Below are positions 35,464-45,082 of a DNA stretch of 64,000 nt, piece after piece; position 1 is the stretch's first letter, and every line of letters starts with the position of its first letter. Source of the stretch: Bacteroidales bacterium. GTDB taxonomy: Bacteria; Bacteroidota; Bacteroidia; Bacteroidales; UBA10428. Location of the stretch: the NCBI GenBank assembly GCA_016926235.1, contig JAFGOZ010000143.1, forward strand, positions 37,075 to 101,074, written 5' to 3'. The translations under genes and the position numbers were made by a program. The notes under the pieces are model-generated. The model was given only the letters and a program-made list of their open reading frames with translations, had not been told where the DNA came from and did no database searches.

Positions 35464-36378
35464 CTATGCATTGTCTTTATCTATTTTTAAAGGTTTAATT
35501 TCTTCACCCCAATAAATGGTAGTATGAGGGAATGGAATTTCAATCCCTTCCTGGTCAAAAATCTTTTTCAATCTGCGACGATATTCTCTTCCCACATTCC
35601 ATTGTTCAATGGGTTTTGTTTTCATTCTGGCTTTGATAACTACTGCACTATCAGCAAACTGATCTACGCCAACTACTTCAATTGGTTCCAAAATTTTCTC
35701 ACCAAACACTTTATCCTCCATCATATCTTTACCTACCTCCCTCATTATATCCATCACCCGATCCACATCTTCTTTATATGCCACACCAATATCAAAAACA
35801 GTTGCAGACCATTCTTTGGTCATATTGGAAAGTGTATCTATTTTACCATTTTGAAAAATATGCACGACACCTGAAAAATCACGTAAAGTGATCGTTCGTA
35901 ATTCAATGCTTTCCACGAGTCCTCCTGTTCCGTTAATAATTGCCACATCTCCTCTTCTAACCTGGTTTTCCAATATCATAAAGAAACCGGAGATAAAATC
36001 ACGTACCAACTCCTGTGCACCAAATCCTACAGCTAAACCTAAAATACCAGCACTAGCCAATATTGGTGCAACGTTAATACCAAATTTTTTTAGTAATATC
36101 ATTATATAAACAAACCATAAAACAAGCTTCCCAATTCCTTTAACAATCCCTAGTAATGTCGTAATACGTTTTTCGGCTTCAATGTCATCAACTGATTTTA
36201 ACTTAACAGCTCTTCGTATTGCGGCCTTTTTCAGTTTTTTTATTACAAAACGAAGTAAACGCAGAGAAACTATAAAAACAATAGTTAAAACAACAATAGA
36301 TAAAAAGTTACTTGCAAACCAGTCAACTATAGTTTTCAAAACATTTCTCCAAAATTCAAAATTTGAATACTTATCCAT
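35464..36378 (-). CDS. mscS: Small-conductance mechanosensitive channel, MscS family
   Basis: 304 residues from Met at 36378 (MDKYSNFEFWRN), preferred over the upstream Met at 36429 because it starts the conserved region. Three hydrophobic helices; the pore helix is LASAGILGLAVGFGAQELVRDFISGFFMILE (split: LASAGILGLAVGFGAQELV then RDFISGFFMILE), the MscS signature. The cytoplasmic beta and alpha/beta domains follow (VRRGDVAIINGTGGLVESIE). Opens under membrane tension to release solutes during osmotic downshock. Stand-alone gene divergent from the rnf operon. Confidence 0.92.
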   Translation of the reverse strand: MDKYSNFEFWRNVLKTIVDWFASNFLSIVVLTIVFIVSLRLLRFVIKKLKKAAIRRAVKLKSVDDIEAEKRITTLLGIVKGIGKLVLWFVYIMILLKKFGINVAPILASAGILGLAVGFGAQELVRDFISGFFMILENQVRRGDVAIINGTGGLVESIELRTITLRDFSGVVHIFQNGKIDTLSNMTKEWSATVFDIGVAYKEDVDRVMDIMREVGKDMMEDKVFGEKILEPIEVVGVDQFADSAVVIKARMKTKPIEQWNVGREYRRRLKKIFDQEGIEIPFPHTTIYWGEEIKPLKIDKDNA

Positions 36379-36546
36379 AATATAAAAGTTTGATAACACA
36401 AAAATGGCAAAATTATTGGATGTTGGCACAATTTAACAGAGTTAAATATATTATGAATTCAATTTCTTATTTAAAATCATAATAAATAAGAACAACCCTA
36501 TTATCATAATCCCAAAAAAATTAATTTTGCATTTTTGAAAACAGTA

Positions 36547-36972
36547 ATGAATCCTTCAAAGGTATTCGAACATAAGGGTAAAGTAGCAGAAATCGGGGAC
36601 AACCTGGTAAAAATAAGGATGACGGTATCGGAGGCCTGTGGGGCATGCAGCGCCAAAAACATTTGCGGAAGCACCAGTTCGCAGGAAAGGATATTGGAAA
36701 TAACTACCCAGAACAATCAATTTAATGTAGGTGAAGAAGTTGAGGTGATTATCCAGCAATCAAAAGGATTTAAGGCAGTTATGCTAGGATATTTACTACC
36801 TGCAATACTCTTAATACTGGTACTAATGGTTACTCTTCCCTATTTAAATAATGAAACCTATTCTGCACTTCTGTCCTTAGGTTCCGTATCCCTATATTAT
36901 TTTGTGCTATATTTATTGAAGGGCAAATTGAAAAAAGCGTTCTCTTTTACATTACGAAAAACAGGAATTTAA
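36547..36972 (+). CDS. rseC: SoxR-reducing system RseC family protein
   Basis: 141 residues from the ATG at 36547 (an in-frame TTG lies 12 bases earlier). N-terminal Cys motif CGACSAKNICG followed by a small beta domain, then two transmembrane helices (about 79-97 and 105-122), the RseC/SoxR-reducing arrangement. In Bacteroidota and others, this gene precedes rnfB and the product is thought to associate with the Rnf complex. First gene of the rnf operon; its stop is 3 bases before rnfB. Confidence 0.88.
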   Translation: MNPSKVFEHKGKVAEIGDNLVKIRMTVSEACGACSAKNICGSTSSQERILEITTQNNQFNVGEEVEVIIQQSKGFKAVMLGYLLPAILLILVLMVTLPYLNNETYSALLSLGSVSLYYFVLYLLKGKLKKAFSFTLRKTGI

Positions 36973-36975
36973 GCT

Positions 36976-37905
36976 ATGAACAACGAGATAATTTACGCAA
37001 CCATTATCAGTTTAAGTGCCATCGGTATATTGGCCGCTGTAATTCTTTATTTTGTGGCACAAAAATTTAAGGTATACGAAGATCCGCGTATTGATGAAAC
37101 AGAAGCTGCCCTTCCTGCCGCAAACTGTGGAGGATGTGGATATACAGGTTGTCGCAATTTTGCAGAAGCTATGGTAAAGTCCGAAACTCTTGATGGATTC
37201 TACTGCCCTGTAGGCGGAAATGATGTTATGGCCGCTGTGGCAAAAATACTAGGCAGGGAAGCCGCTGAAAAAGATCCTGAAGTGGCTGTAGTCAGATGCA
37301 ATGGTACTCCTGAATTCAGGCCCCGTACCAATATTTACGATGGTGCATCAACATGCGCAATTGCACATGCATTATATATTGGCGAATCCGGGTGTCCTTA
37401 CGGTTGCCTCGGACTTGGTGATTGTGTAGTAAGCTGCGACTTCGATGCCATTCATATGAATCCGGAAACAGGACTACCAGAAGTAATAGATGAAAAATGT
37501 ACTGCTTGCGGGGCTTGCGTTAAAGCTTGTCCAAGAATGATCATCGAATTACGTAAAAAGAATAAGAAAGACAGGAAAATCTATGTTTCCTGCATCAATG
37601 AAGAAAAAGGTGGTTTAGCCAAGAAAAACTGTACAGTAGCATGTATTGGATGCACTAAGTGTTTCAAAGTATGCCCGCATGATGCGATTGTGATGGTAAA
37701 CAATCTCGCATTCATTGATTCCTATAAATGTAAGTTATGTCGCAAATGTGTTCTAGAATGCCCTACAAATTCAATACTTGAAATCGGTTTTCCACCTAAG
37801 AAAGAAACTATAGCAGATATGGAACCTGCAAAAGCTGAAAATAAAGCTGAAAAAGAACCGGAAAAAAGTAAAGCAGAGACCAACAATAATGATGTTAAAA
37901 ACTAA
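36976..37905 (+). CDS. rnfB: Rnf complex subunit RnfB, multi-cluster ferredoxin
   Basis: 309 residues. N-terminal membrane helix (about 6-28), then an Fe-S domain with C51, C54, C59 and C77 (CGGCGYTGC ... YCPVGG). Then further [4Fe-4S] motifs: CPYGCLGLGDCVVSC, CTACGACVKACP, CIGCTKCFKVCP and CKLCRKCVLECP, that is two 2x[4Fe-4S] modules in tandem, more clusters than the proteobacterial form. A Lys/Glu/Ala-rich tail ends the protein. RnfB takes electrons from reduced ferredoxin and passes them into the membrane complex. Confidence 0.95.
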   Translation: MNNEIIYATIISLSAIGILAAVILYFVAQKFKVYEDPRIDETEAALPAANCGGCGYTGCRNFAEAMVKSETLDGFYCPVGGNDVMAAVAKILGREAAEKDPEVAVVRCNGTPEFRPRTNIYDGASTCAIAHALYIGESGCPYGCLGLGDCVVSCDFDAIHMNPETGLPEVIDEKCTACGACVKACPRMIIELRKKNKKDRKIYVSCINEEKGGLAKKNCTVACIGCTKCFKVCPHDAIVMVNNLAFIDSYKCKLCRKCVLECPTNSILEIGFPPKKETIADMEPAKAENKAEKEPEKSKAETNNNDVKN

Positions 37906-37917
37906 AATCTATATAGC

Positions 37918-39249
37918 GTGTTAAAGACGTTCAAAAAAGGAGGAGTTCATCCCGACGATAATAAGTTGAGCGCAAATGCAGCAATAACTGCTTTGCCTTT
38001 GCCTAAAACAGTATCCATACCTGTATCACAGCACCTTGGGGCTCCCTGTAAACCGGTTGTAAGCAAAGGAGATATCGTAAAGGCCGGTCAGGTAATTGCA
38101 AAAGGGGAAGGTTTTGTAACGGCAAATATTCACTCTTCTGTATCTGGAACAATCCAAAAAATTGATGACATGGCAGATTCATCAGGTTACAGAAAAACTG
38201 CTGTAGTCATTGAAGTTCAGGGCGATGAATGGATTGACGGAGTGGATTTGTCAGACAAGCTTATTAAAGACATTTCAGCCAACAAACAAGACATACTTAC
38301 AAAAGTATTTGAATCAGGCATTGTTGGACTTGGGGGAGCAACTTTCCCTACTCATGTAAAACTATCTGTTCCAAAAGGTAAAAAAGCTGAAATACTCATT
38401 ATAAATGGTGTTGAATGCGAACCATTTCTAACAGCAGATCATCGCTTGATGATGGAAAAAGGTGAAGAAATACTTATTGGTACCCAAATACTTATGAAAG
38501 CCCTTGAAGTTAACAAGGCTATTATTGGCATTGAGAACAACAAACCTGATGCCATTCAGCAAATGACAAAACTTGCAAATAACTATCCAGGAATATCAGT
38601 ACAGGCATTAAAGGTAAAATATCCTCAGGGCGGTGAAAAACAACTTATTAAAGCTTGTACTAAGAGAGAGGTACCCAGTGGGGGTTTACCCATTGATGTG
38701 GGAGCAGTAGTACATAATGTGGGTACTGCATTTGCTGTATATGAGGCCATTCAAAAAAATAAACCCTTAGTTGAACGCATTGTTACAGTCACCGGTAAAT
38801 CTGTAAAAAAACCCGGTAATTTTAAAGTTCGTATAGGGACTCCTGTTGAAGTCCTTATAGAAGCTGTTGGCGGTCTTCCCGGAGATACAGGAAAAATTAT
38901 AAATGGAGGCCCTATGATGGGTAAAGCCTTAAATACTCTTGAAGTACCAGTAGTAAAAGGCACATCAGGCATTCTGCTATTCCCTGAAAAAGAATCAAGC
39001 AGAGGCAAGGCTTCCAGTTGTATACGGTGTGCAAAATGTGTTTCAGTCTGCCCGATGGGGCTAGAACCATTTCTATTATATGCCCAAACGCGTAAAGAAC
39101 TATTTGAAGCTGTTGAGGCCAGTAGAGCTTTGGATTGCATAGAATGTGGTTCCTGTGCATTTGAATGTCCTGCTAATTTACCTCTTCTCGACTACATAAG
39201 ACTAGGTAAAAGCACAGTAATTAAGTTAAAACGATCAAGAAAACAATAA
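37918..39249 (+). CDS. rnfC: Rnf complex subunit RnfC, NADH-binding
   Basis: 443 residues, beginning at a GTG codon (MLKTFKKGGVHPDDNKLS is the family's normal N-terminus, so this start is favoured). It has the barrel-sandwich/biotinyl-like part (PVVSKGDIVKAGQVIAKGEG), the NADH- and FMN-binding complex I 51-kDa fold (GLGGATFPTHVKLSVP, INGVECEPFLTADHRLM), and two [4Fe-4S] motifs CIRCAKCVSVCP (about 369) and CIECGSCAFECP (about 407). Peripheral cytoplasmic subunit that reduces NAD+. Overlaps rnfD by one base. Confidence 0.95.
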   Translation: MLKTFKKGGVHPDDNKLSANAAITALPLPKTVSIPVSQHLGAPCKPVVSKGDIVKAGQVIAKGEGFVTANIHSSVSGTIQKIDDMADSSGYRKTAVVIEVQGDEWIDGVDLSDKLIKDISANKQDILTKVFESGIVGLGGATFPTHVKLSVPKGKKAEILIINGVECEPFLTADHRLMMEKGEEILIGTQILMKALEVNKAIIGIENNKPDAIQQMTKLANNYPGISVQALKVKYPQGGEKQLIKACTKREVPSGGLPIDVGAVVHNVGTAFAVYEAIQKNKPLVERIVTVTGKSVKKPGNFKVRIGTPVEVLIEAVGGLPGDTGKIINGGPMMGKALNTLEVPVVKGTSGILLFPEKESSRGKASSCIRCAKCVSVCPMGLEPFLLYAQTRKELFEAVEASRALDCIECGSCAFECPANLPLLDYIRLGKSTVIKLKRSRKQ

Positions 39250-40247
39250 TGGATAATAAGATCAGAGTTTCTCCATCACCTCATGTTCATGGGGACAAGT
39301 CAGTAGAAAGTCTAATGTATGGTGTAATATTAGCGCTAATGCCTGCTTTTGCCGTCTCTATTTACTATTTTGGCTTTGGGGCAATTATCATTACATTAAT
39401 TGCAGTAGCCTCCTGCCTGCTTTTCGAATTTTTAATCCAAAAATTTATATTAAAGGTAAAACCGACAATAGCCGATGGATCTGCTATAATTACTGGTATC
39501 CTGTTAGCATTCAACGTACCATCAAACCTGCCTGTATGGATTGTAATCATGGGCAGTTTTGTTGCTATAGCAATTGCTAAACTTACTTTTGGCGGCTTGG
39601 GTAAGAATCCATTTAATCCTGCTTTGGTTGGGCGTGTATTCCTTTTAATATCATTCCCGGTAAAAATGACAAGCTGGCCGGTCGCTTCCGGATTTGCGAC
39701 AAAATACATCGATGCAATAACAGGTCCTACACCATTGGGAATAATGAAAGAAGGCCTTAAGAATGGTGAAAGTATGGATGCATTGATAAATCAAATCCCC
39801 TCACACATGGAAATGTTTATGGGACAAATGAGCGGCTCATTGGGAGAAATAGCCGGCCTGGCTCTCGTGCTTGGATTTTTATATTTGCTTTTTAAAAAAA
39901 TTATTACATGGCATATCCCAGTATCCATTGTGCTTACCATCGCCATTTTCACAGGTATCCTTTGGCTGATAGATCCAGCCTCAAATGCTGATCCTCTTTT
40001 CCATATTTTAACCGGGGGAGTTTTACTTGGTGCCATCTTTATGGCTACAGATTATGTAACGTCTCCTATGACACCTCTGGGAATGATAATTTTTGGAATC
40101 GGTATCGGACTGATTACCATAATAATAAGGGTATATGGCGCATATCCCGAAGGCGTTTCTTTTGCCATTCTGATAATGAACGGTTTTGTGCCATTGATTA
40201 ATAAGTATATTAAACCTAAGCGGTTTGGAGAAAAAATAGCTGCCTAA
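39249..40247 (+). CDS. rnfD: Rnf complex subunit RnfD
   Basis: 332 residues, about nine to ten transmembrane helices, of the NqrB/RnfD family. T161 in DAITGPTPLG is the expected attachment site for covalent FMN (in other members the motif is S/TGAT). SPSPHVHGDKSVESLMYGVI is the family N-terminus. Membrane electron carrier and part of the ion-translocating path. Coupled to rnfC (TAATG overlap). Confidence 0.95.
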   Translation: MDNKIRVSPSPHVHGDKSVESLMYGVILALMPAFAVSIYYFGFGAIIITLIAVASCLLFEFLIQKFILKVKPTIADGSAIITGILLAFNVPSNLPVWIVIMGSFVAIAIAKLTFGGLGKNPFNPALVGRVFLLISFPVKMTSWPVASGFATKYIDAITGPTPLGIMKEGLKNGESMDALINQIPSHMEMFMGQMSGSLGEIAGLALVLGFLYLLFKKIITWHIPVSIVLTIAIFTGILWLIDPASNADPLFHILTGGVLLGAIFMATDYVTSPMTPLGMIIFGIGIGLITIIIRVYGAYPEGVSFAILIMNGFVPLINKYIKPKRFGEKIAA

Positions 40248-40265
40248 CATTCATTAACTGGAACT

Positions 40266-40889
40266 ATGAAAAAACTGGAATCTACATTTATTAATATGTT
40301 TCTTGCCCTGTTGGGTGTAACATTAATTTCATCCACAGCTTTGGCCTTCGTGTATAAAAAAACAAAAGACCCAATTGATAAAGCTATGGAAGATGCAAAA
40401 AAAGCAGCTATTGAAAAAGTTGTGCCTGCATTTGACAATAATCCTATTACTGAGAGTTATAAAATAGCAAGTGACCTTGACTCACTTACGGTGTATACGG
40501 CCAAGCAAGGCGAACAGGTAATTGGATTTGCTGTTGAAACTTATACAAAGAAAGCTTTTAATGGCATTTTTAAGATCATGGTTGGGTTCCTGCCTGATGG
40601 AACTATTAACGATATTTCCGTACTTGAAGCCAGTGAAACTCCCGGCCTTGGTGATAAAATTAAAAAGGAAAAATCACTGGATAAAAATACAGGACTTTCA
40701 TGGAGCAGCCAGTTTAATGGTAAAAACCCGGAATCATTTAAACTTATTGTGAAGAAAGACGGAGGCGACGTAGATGCAATTACTGCAGCAACAATAAGTT
40801 CCAGAGCTTTCTGTGATGCATTAAGCCGGGGATATAATGCTTTGAAGCAAGCTGATAAAATTGGTAATACTGCAAATAAACCCGAATAA
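40266..40889 (+). CDS. rnfG: Rnf complex subunit RnfG
   Basis: 207 residues. One N-terminal membrane helix (about 9-29), then an extracytoplasmic FMN_bind domain: [30 protein letters not shown], and T176 in [13 protein letters not shown] as the covalent FMN site. Electron carrier on the outer face of the complex. Standard length; followed 10 bases later by rnfE. Confidence 0.95.
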   Translation: MKKLESTFINMFLALLGVTLISSTALAFVYKKTKDPIDKAMEDAKKAAIEKVVPAFDNNPITESYKIASDLDSLTVYTAKQGEQVIGFAVETYTKKAFNGIFKIMVGFLPDGTINDISVLEASETPGLGDKIKKEKSLDKNTGLSWSSQFNGKNPESFKLIVKKDGGDVDAITAATISSRAFCDALSRGYNALKQADKIGNTANKPE

Positions 40890-40899
40890 AAAAAACGAT

Positions 40900-41505
40900 A
40901 TGAATCAATTCAAGAATTTTACAAAAGGATTTATAAAAGAAAACCCAACACTGGTTTTATTTCTGGGTTTGTGTCCTACACTTGGTGTTACAAGCTCTGC
41001 ATTTAATGGTTTGGGTATGGGTTTGGCCACAACATTTGTTCTGTTAGGCTCAAATGTTGTAATCTCCCTTATAAAAAACCTTGTTCCTGATAAAGTCCGG
41101 ATACCTGCATATATCGTAGTAATTGCCTCGTTTGTAACCATTGTGGAATTACTTATGAAAGCTTATGCTGCTGACCTGAATAATCAGCTTGGAGTGTTTA
41201 TCCCTCTTATTGTAGTTAACTGTATCGTTCTGGGAAGAGCTGAAGCTTTTGCCTCAAAAAATAATGTATTGACAGCGGCCATTGATGGTTTGGGAATGGG
41301 GCTTGGATTTGCCTTCGCATTATTTGTACTGGGAAGCATTCGGGAAATATTAGGGAGTGGATCAATCACAATATTCCCATCGCTTCAATTTGATATATTT
41401 GACGGGGACGGGGCATTAGTGTTTGTTCTGGCTCCCGGCGCATTTATAACATTAGGATATCTTATAGCAATTACTCGTTTATTAAATAAAAGAAACGCAA
41501 AATAA
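40900..41505 (+). CDS. rnfE: Rnf complex subunit RnfE
   Basis: 201 residues from the ATG at 40900; the frame is open back into rnfG but the family begins [16 protein letters not shown]. Six transmembrane helices of the NqrD/RnfE family, with [20 protein letters not shown] and [10 protein letters not shown] as conserved parts. With RnfA it forms the antiparallel pair holding the membrane iron centre. Confidence 0.95.
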   Translation: MNQFKNFTKGFIKENPTLVLFLGLCPTLGVTSSAFNGLGMGLATTFVLLGSNVVISLIKNLVPDKVRIPAYIVVIASFVTIVELLMKAYAADLNNQLGVFIPLIVVNCIVLGRAEAFASKNNVLTAAIDGLGMGLGFAFALFVLGSIREILGSGSITIFPSLQFDIFDGDGALVFVLAPGAFITLGYLIAITRLLNKRNAK

Positions 41506-41511
41506 TAAACC

Positions 41512-42087
41512 ATGGAATATATTCTTATAATTATATCGGCAATATTTGTTAATAACATTGTACTAAGTCAATTCTTAGGCATTTGCCCTTTTATTGGTGT
41601 TTCAAACAAAGTGGAAACAGCAATTGGTATGACGGGTGCTGTTACTTTTGTGATGGTCCTGGCAACCATGGTTACCTATATAATTTACAACCAGATACTA
41701 CTGCCTCACAATATAGAATATATGCGGACAATTACATTTATCCTGGTAATTGCTGCTTTGGTTCAACTGGTTGAGATCATCCTTAAAAAAGTAAGTCCCT
41801 CTTTATACCAGGCTTTAGGAATATTCTTACCACTAATTACTACAAATTGTGCCGTATTAGGTGTAGCAGTGCTTGTAACAATGAAAGACGGATTTAACCT
41901 CGGTAAAAGTGTTGTTTTCGCTGGTGCCACAGCATTAGGTTTTGGTCTTGCATTGATAATCTTTTCCGGTATAAGAGAACAACTGGAACTTAGTGATGTT
42001 CCTGAAGGGATGAAGGGCGTGCCTATTGCATTTATTACAGCTGGCATCCTGGCATTAGCATTCATGGGATTTGCAGGAATAGTATAA
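41512..42087 (+). CDS. rnfA: Rnf complex subunit RnfA
   Basis: 191 residues, six transmembrane helices, NqrE/RnfA family: [20 protein letters not shown] and [15 protein letters not shown] contain the conserved cysteines at the membrane Fe centre. Last gene of rseC-rnfBCDGEA; the complex couples ferredoxin oxidation and NAD+ reduction to Na+ or H+ pumping. Confidence 0.95.
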   Translation: MEYILIIISAIFVNNIVLSQFLGICPFIGVSNKVETAIGMTGAVTFVMVLATMVTYIIYNQILLPHNIEYMRTITFILVIAALVQLVEIILKKVSPSLYQALGIFLPLITTNCAVLGVAVLVTMKDGFNLGKSVVFAGATALGFGLALIIFSGIREQLELSDVPEGMKGVPIAFITAGILALAFMGFAGIV

Positions 42088-42098
42088 TATTTGAGCTA

Positions 42099-42118
42099 CT
42101 TTCTTTCAAACAAGAAAG
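42099..42118 (+). terminator. Weak hairpin after the rnf operon
   Basis: CTTTCTT-TCAAAC-AAGAAAG, 7 perfect pairs, 12 bases after the rnfA stop. The AT-rich stem and lack of a T run make it a weak terminator candidate. Confidence 0.3.
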
Positions 42119-42193
42119 GTTAGTTGTCTCAATCCAACACTTTTCAATTTTCTTCTGTTTAAAAAGTTATATCAAATTAATATGAAAATAGTT

Positions 42194-42201
42194 TATCTTT
42201 G
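42194..42201 (+). promoter_or_regulatory. -7 box before the lipoprotein gene
   Basis: TATCTTTG fits TAnnTTTG and is 26 bases before the ATG. It forms the left part of an inverted repeat whose right arm covers the start codon (42195-42203 with 42220-42228). Confidence 0.5.
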
Positions 42202-42226
42202 TTTTAATCACTTAAACTGAACAAAG

Positions 42227-42916
42227 ATGAAGAAGGTTAGTATTTATATGACGTTAGGAATAATCCTGCTTATGACAGGTTGCTATTCCACAGAAATAGC
42301 CGATTCCGGTGATGTTAACCAGGATAAAATCTACCAAAAGTATTATGTTGAGTATGATGCAGAAAGTATTGAATCCTTTGCTACTGCAATATTCAGGTTT
42401 GGTGGAATTAAAGGTACAACACTGCAACTATCGGATGGAAGTACAATTACTGTAAATGGTGAAACAACACGTGGTGAAAAAGAATTTCTTCAGGGAATGG
42501 TTTATCGCTTTGAAAACCTTTCACCAAAGACAAGCACATACAATTTTATTTTTACAGATACAGACAATAAAAAAATCAAGAACACTATTACACTGTCATC
42601 AATAAAACCAATAACTCCAGATGGAAAGATACCAAACAAAATAGAATCCGAGATAAAATGGGAAGGTACAGCGGTCGGTTCTAACGAATCAGTACAGGTA
42701 AACATAAAAGACAGTAATGGTTTTACATATTCAACTTCAACAGATATGAAAGGAGCTGAATCCATAGTCGTTTCTCCCGACAGTTTGAATGCTGGAATTG
42801 CCAATCTTCAATTAATAAGGCGTTTTAACAAAAACTTGGATGAATTTACAAATGCCGGAGGTAAAATGGAGGGAGCTTACTATTCGGAGATAATCCCGAT
42901 AAAGATTGCTGAATAA
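42227..42916 (+). CDS. Lipoprotein of unknown function
   Basis: 229 residues. Clear lipobox LMTGC (Cys19) after a short signal peptide. The mature part is mostly beta strands (LQLSDGSTITVNGETTRGEK, TYNFIFTDTDNKKIKNTITL) and looks like one or two immunoglobulin-like sandwiches. No family recognised. Own promoter; 24 bases upstream of proC, so a shared transcript with it is possible. Confidence 0.7.
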   Translation: MKKVSIYMTLGIILLMTGCYSTEIADSGDVNQDKIYQKYYVEYDAESIESFATAIFRFGGIKGTTLQLSDGSTITVNGETTRGEKEFLQGMVYRFENLSPKTSTYNFIFTDTDNKKIKNTITLSSIKPITPDGKIPNKIESEIKWEGTAVGSNESVQVNIKDSNGFTYSTSTDMKGAESIVVSPDSLNAGIANLQLIRRFNKNLDEFTNAGGKMEGAYYSEIIPIKIAE

Positions 42917-42940
42917 TTATCCAAAATATTACTATACAGA

Positions 42941-43762
42941 ATGAATAATCTAAATATCACAATACTAGGGGGAGGAAATCTCGGAACATCCATTGCAAAA
43001 GGACTTTTACGTTTAAAAGGTTTTAAAAAGGATAATATTCGTATTACCGAGAAACGCACCTCCCGCATTAAATATTTAAAAGAAAATGGTTTGAATTGCA
43101 TCGGCGATAAAAATCTTGATGGCATAAAGGGAGCTGATATTGTTATTATAGCAGTAAAACCTCAACAAGCAGCTGAAGTCCTGAAGGAGATCAAATCAGG
43201 ATTTAACGGCAAAAAACAAATTCTTTTATCTACTGTAACAGGAGTGTGTATTGCCGATATTGAGAAACATATAGGAAAAGTTCCCATTGTTCGGATAATG
43301 CCCAATACAGCCATTGAAATTCTTGAATCAATGACATGCCTGGTATACCAAAACCTGACCAAACAGCAGGAAGAAATGGTCACAAACCTTTTTAGCCAAC
43401 TAGGCATTGCTCTTGTAATCCAGGAAGACTTAATGGGTGCTGTTACAGTATTAGGAGCCTGTGGTATTGCTTTTGCATTACGGTTTTTGCGTGCTGCCAC
43501 CCAGGGCGGTATCGAAATAGGTTTTGGAGCTGAAATGTCTCAACTTATTGCGGCCCAAACCGTAAAAGGTGCAGCTCAATTGATACTTGAAAACAAGAGC
43601 CATCCCGAAAGAGAAATTGACAAAGTTACCACCCCTATGGGTATTACTATTTCTGGCCTTAATGAAATGGAACATCAGGGGTTTAGTTCTGCCCTTATTA
43701 AAGGGTTGTTGACTTCTTACACTAAGCTAATGAATAATTCAAAGACTGACAAAAATCCTTAG
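42941..43762 (+). CDS. proC: Pyrroline-5-carboxylate reductase
   Basis: 273 residues, normal length. Rossmann nucleotide-binding loop ITILGGGNLGTSIAKGL, then VIIAVKPQQAAEVL, VRIMPNTAIEI and the C-terminal signature region TVKGAAQLILENKSHPERE, followed by KVTTPMGITISGLNEMEHQG. It makes L-proline from pyrroline-5-carboxylate with NAD(P)H in the cytoplasm. No other proline genes are adjacent. Confidence 0.93.
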   Translation: MNNLNITILGGGNLGTSIAKGLLRLKGFKKDNIRITEKRTSRIKYLKENGLNCIGDKNLDGIKGADIVIIAVKPQQAAEVLKEIKSGFNGKKQILLSTVTGVCIADIEKHIGKVPIVRIMPNTAIEILESMTCLVYQNLTKQQEEMVTNLFSQLGIALVIQEDLMGAVTVLGACGIAFALRFLRAATQGGIEIGFGAEMSQLIAAQTVKGAAQLILENKSHPEREIDKVTTPMGITISGLNEMEHQGFSSALIKGLLTSYTKLMNNSKTDKNP

Positions 43763-43800
43763 ATCACTTAATCCTTACTAACTAACATTATTATTCTCAA

Positions 43801-44958
43801 ATGACAGGCACCAAGGTTAAAGCCATTTACCTTTTATTATACATGGCCTTCGCAACCTGGAGGGTGTTCTATAATGTGTATCTTGAAGAAAATGGTTTTA
43901 CCGGTACGCAGATAGGAATTGTCAATGCCATTATGATGGCAACTATATTCCTGGTTGTACCCATTTGGGGTGTGTTAGCTGACAGAAAAGGTATCCGGCC
44001 AACATTGCTTTGGGCATGCCTCGCAACAATAGTTTTAATGTTTTTTCTGGGAAAAATACTTATGCTGAAATTCCTGGTATTTTATATCTTTTTACTTACC
44101 CTTTTTCACCATCCTCTAGGAGCATTAACCGATGCCCTTGCAGTAGAATATAGCTCAATTAATCCAAAATATAATTATGGAGGACTACGTTTGTGGGGGT
44201 CATTGGGGTGGGCGGTGGCTTCAATAATAGGCGGATTTTTGTTTATGGAACTGGATACAAAATATATTTTCCCGGTGGCTTCTCTTTTTTTCCTGGGCAT
44301 TATCCCATTTTTAGCTTTACCTATTAAACGGAAAGTAATATACAAACCCCATTTTCAACCTCTAACTATAGATCTGATATTAAAAAATAAACAATTAGTA
44401 ACTGTTATACTACTTCTACTTCTATATGGCATAGCATGTACCCCGATCAATAATTTCATAAACTTGTATTTTACCCAGTTAAAAGCCAGCAACAAGGTGA
44501 TTGGCTATGCTTATGCGCTTCAGGCTATCAGTGAACTGCCTTTCTTTTTATTGGGAGATCGTTTATTAAAAAGATATGGCCCAAGAACACTGATATCACT
44601 ATCCATGTCTGCTTTCTTCATACGTATGCTTCTCTACGGCTTATTCCCGAATATCGAATTGGCTATTACTTTGGGTGTTTTGCAGGGTATATCCTGGTCA
44701 TTCTTCCTGGTTGGAATAGTGCATCATATTCATGAATTACTGCCCAAAGGCATGCATGCTACTGCTCAATCAATCATTTGGGGAATATACCTGGGGTTAG
44801 GTCAGACGATTGGTAATCTTGGTATTGGTTATTTAAAGGATACAATCGGGATGGTTAAAGTTATGCTTTGGTTCTCACTACCTATATTTGTGCTTATGAT
44901 TTTATTCAACCTCTATTTCTGGAAGCATAAAACAAGTGATTCGGTCAAGCAGTCCTAG
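43801..44958 (+). CDS. MFS transporter, MFS_1-like/nucleoside-symporter type
   Basis: 385 residues, about twelve hydrophobic helices. The loop 2-3 motif GVLADRKGIRPTLL is the MFS A-motif. GGLRLWGSLGWAVASIIGGF in the middle is characteristic of the MFS_1-like (LacY/NupG-related) group. The substrate is not evident. It follows proC by 38 bases; a link to it is uncertain. Confidence 0.88.
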   Translation: MTGTKVKAIYLLLYMAFATWRVFYNVYLEENGFTGTQIGIVNAIMMATIFLVVPIWGVLADRKGIRPTLLWACLATIVLMFFLGKILMLKFLVFYIFLLTLFHHPLGALTDALAVEYSSINPKYNYGGLRLWGSLGWAVASIIGGFLFMELDTKYIFPVASLFFLGIIPFLALPIKRKVIYKPHFQPLTIDLILKNKQLVTVILLLLLYGIACTPINNFINLYFTQLKASNKVIGYAYALQAISELPFFLLGDRLLKRYGPRTLISLSMSAFFIRMLLYGLFPNIELAITLGVLQGISWSFFLVGIVHHIHELLPKGMHATAQSIIWGIYLGLGQTIGNLGIGYLKDTIGMVKVMLWFSLPIFVLMILFNLYFWKHKTSDSVKQS

Positions 44959-44988
44959 TTTCATGTTAATCCTAATATGTCACATATT

Positions 44989-45054
44989 ATTCATCCGATG
45001 ACTTTTTAATTTACCCTTTTTGTTTTCAATTGACTAATGTGTCATCGGATGAAT
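44989..45054. repeat. 14-bp perfect inverted repeat between MFS and pectate-lyase-like genes
   Basis: ATTCATCCGATGAC (44989-45002) and GTCATCGGATGAAT (45041-45054) are exact reverse complements separated by 38 bases. Flanking TAATATGTCAC and TAATATGACAC also recall each other. No T run follows. It may be a terminator between convergent genes, a small mobile-element relic or a binding site. Confidence 0.6.
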
Positions 45055-45082
45055 TTAAAGCAAATTCATAACTAATATGACA

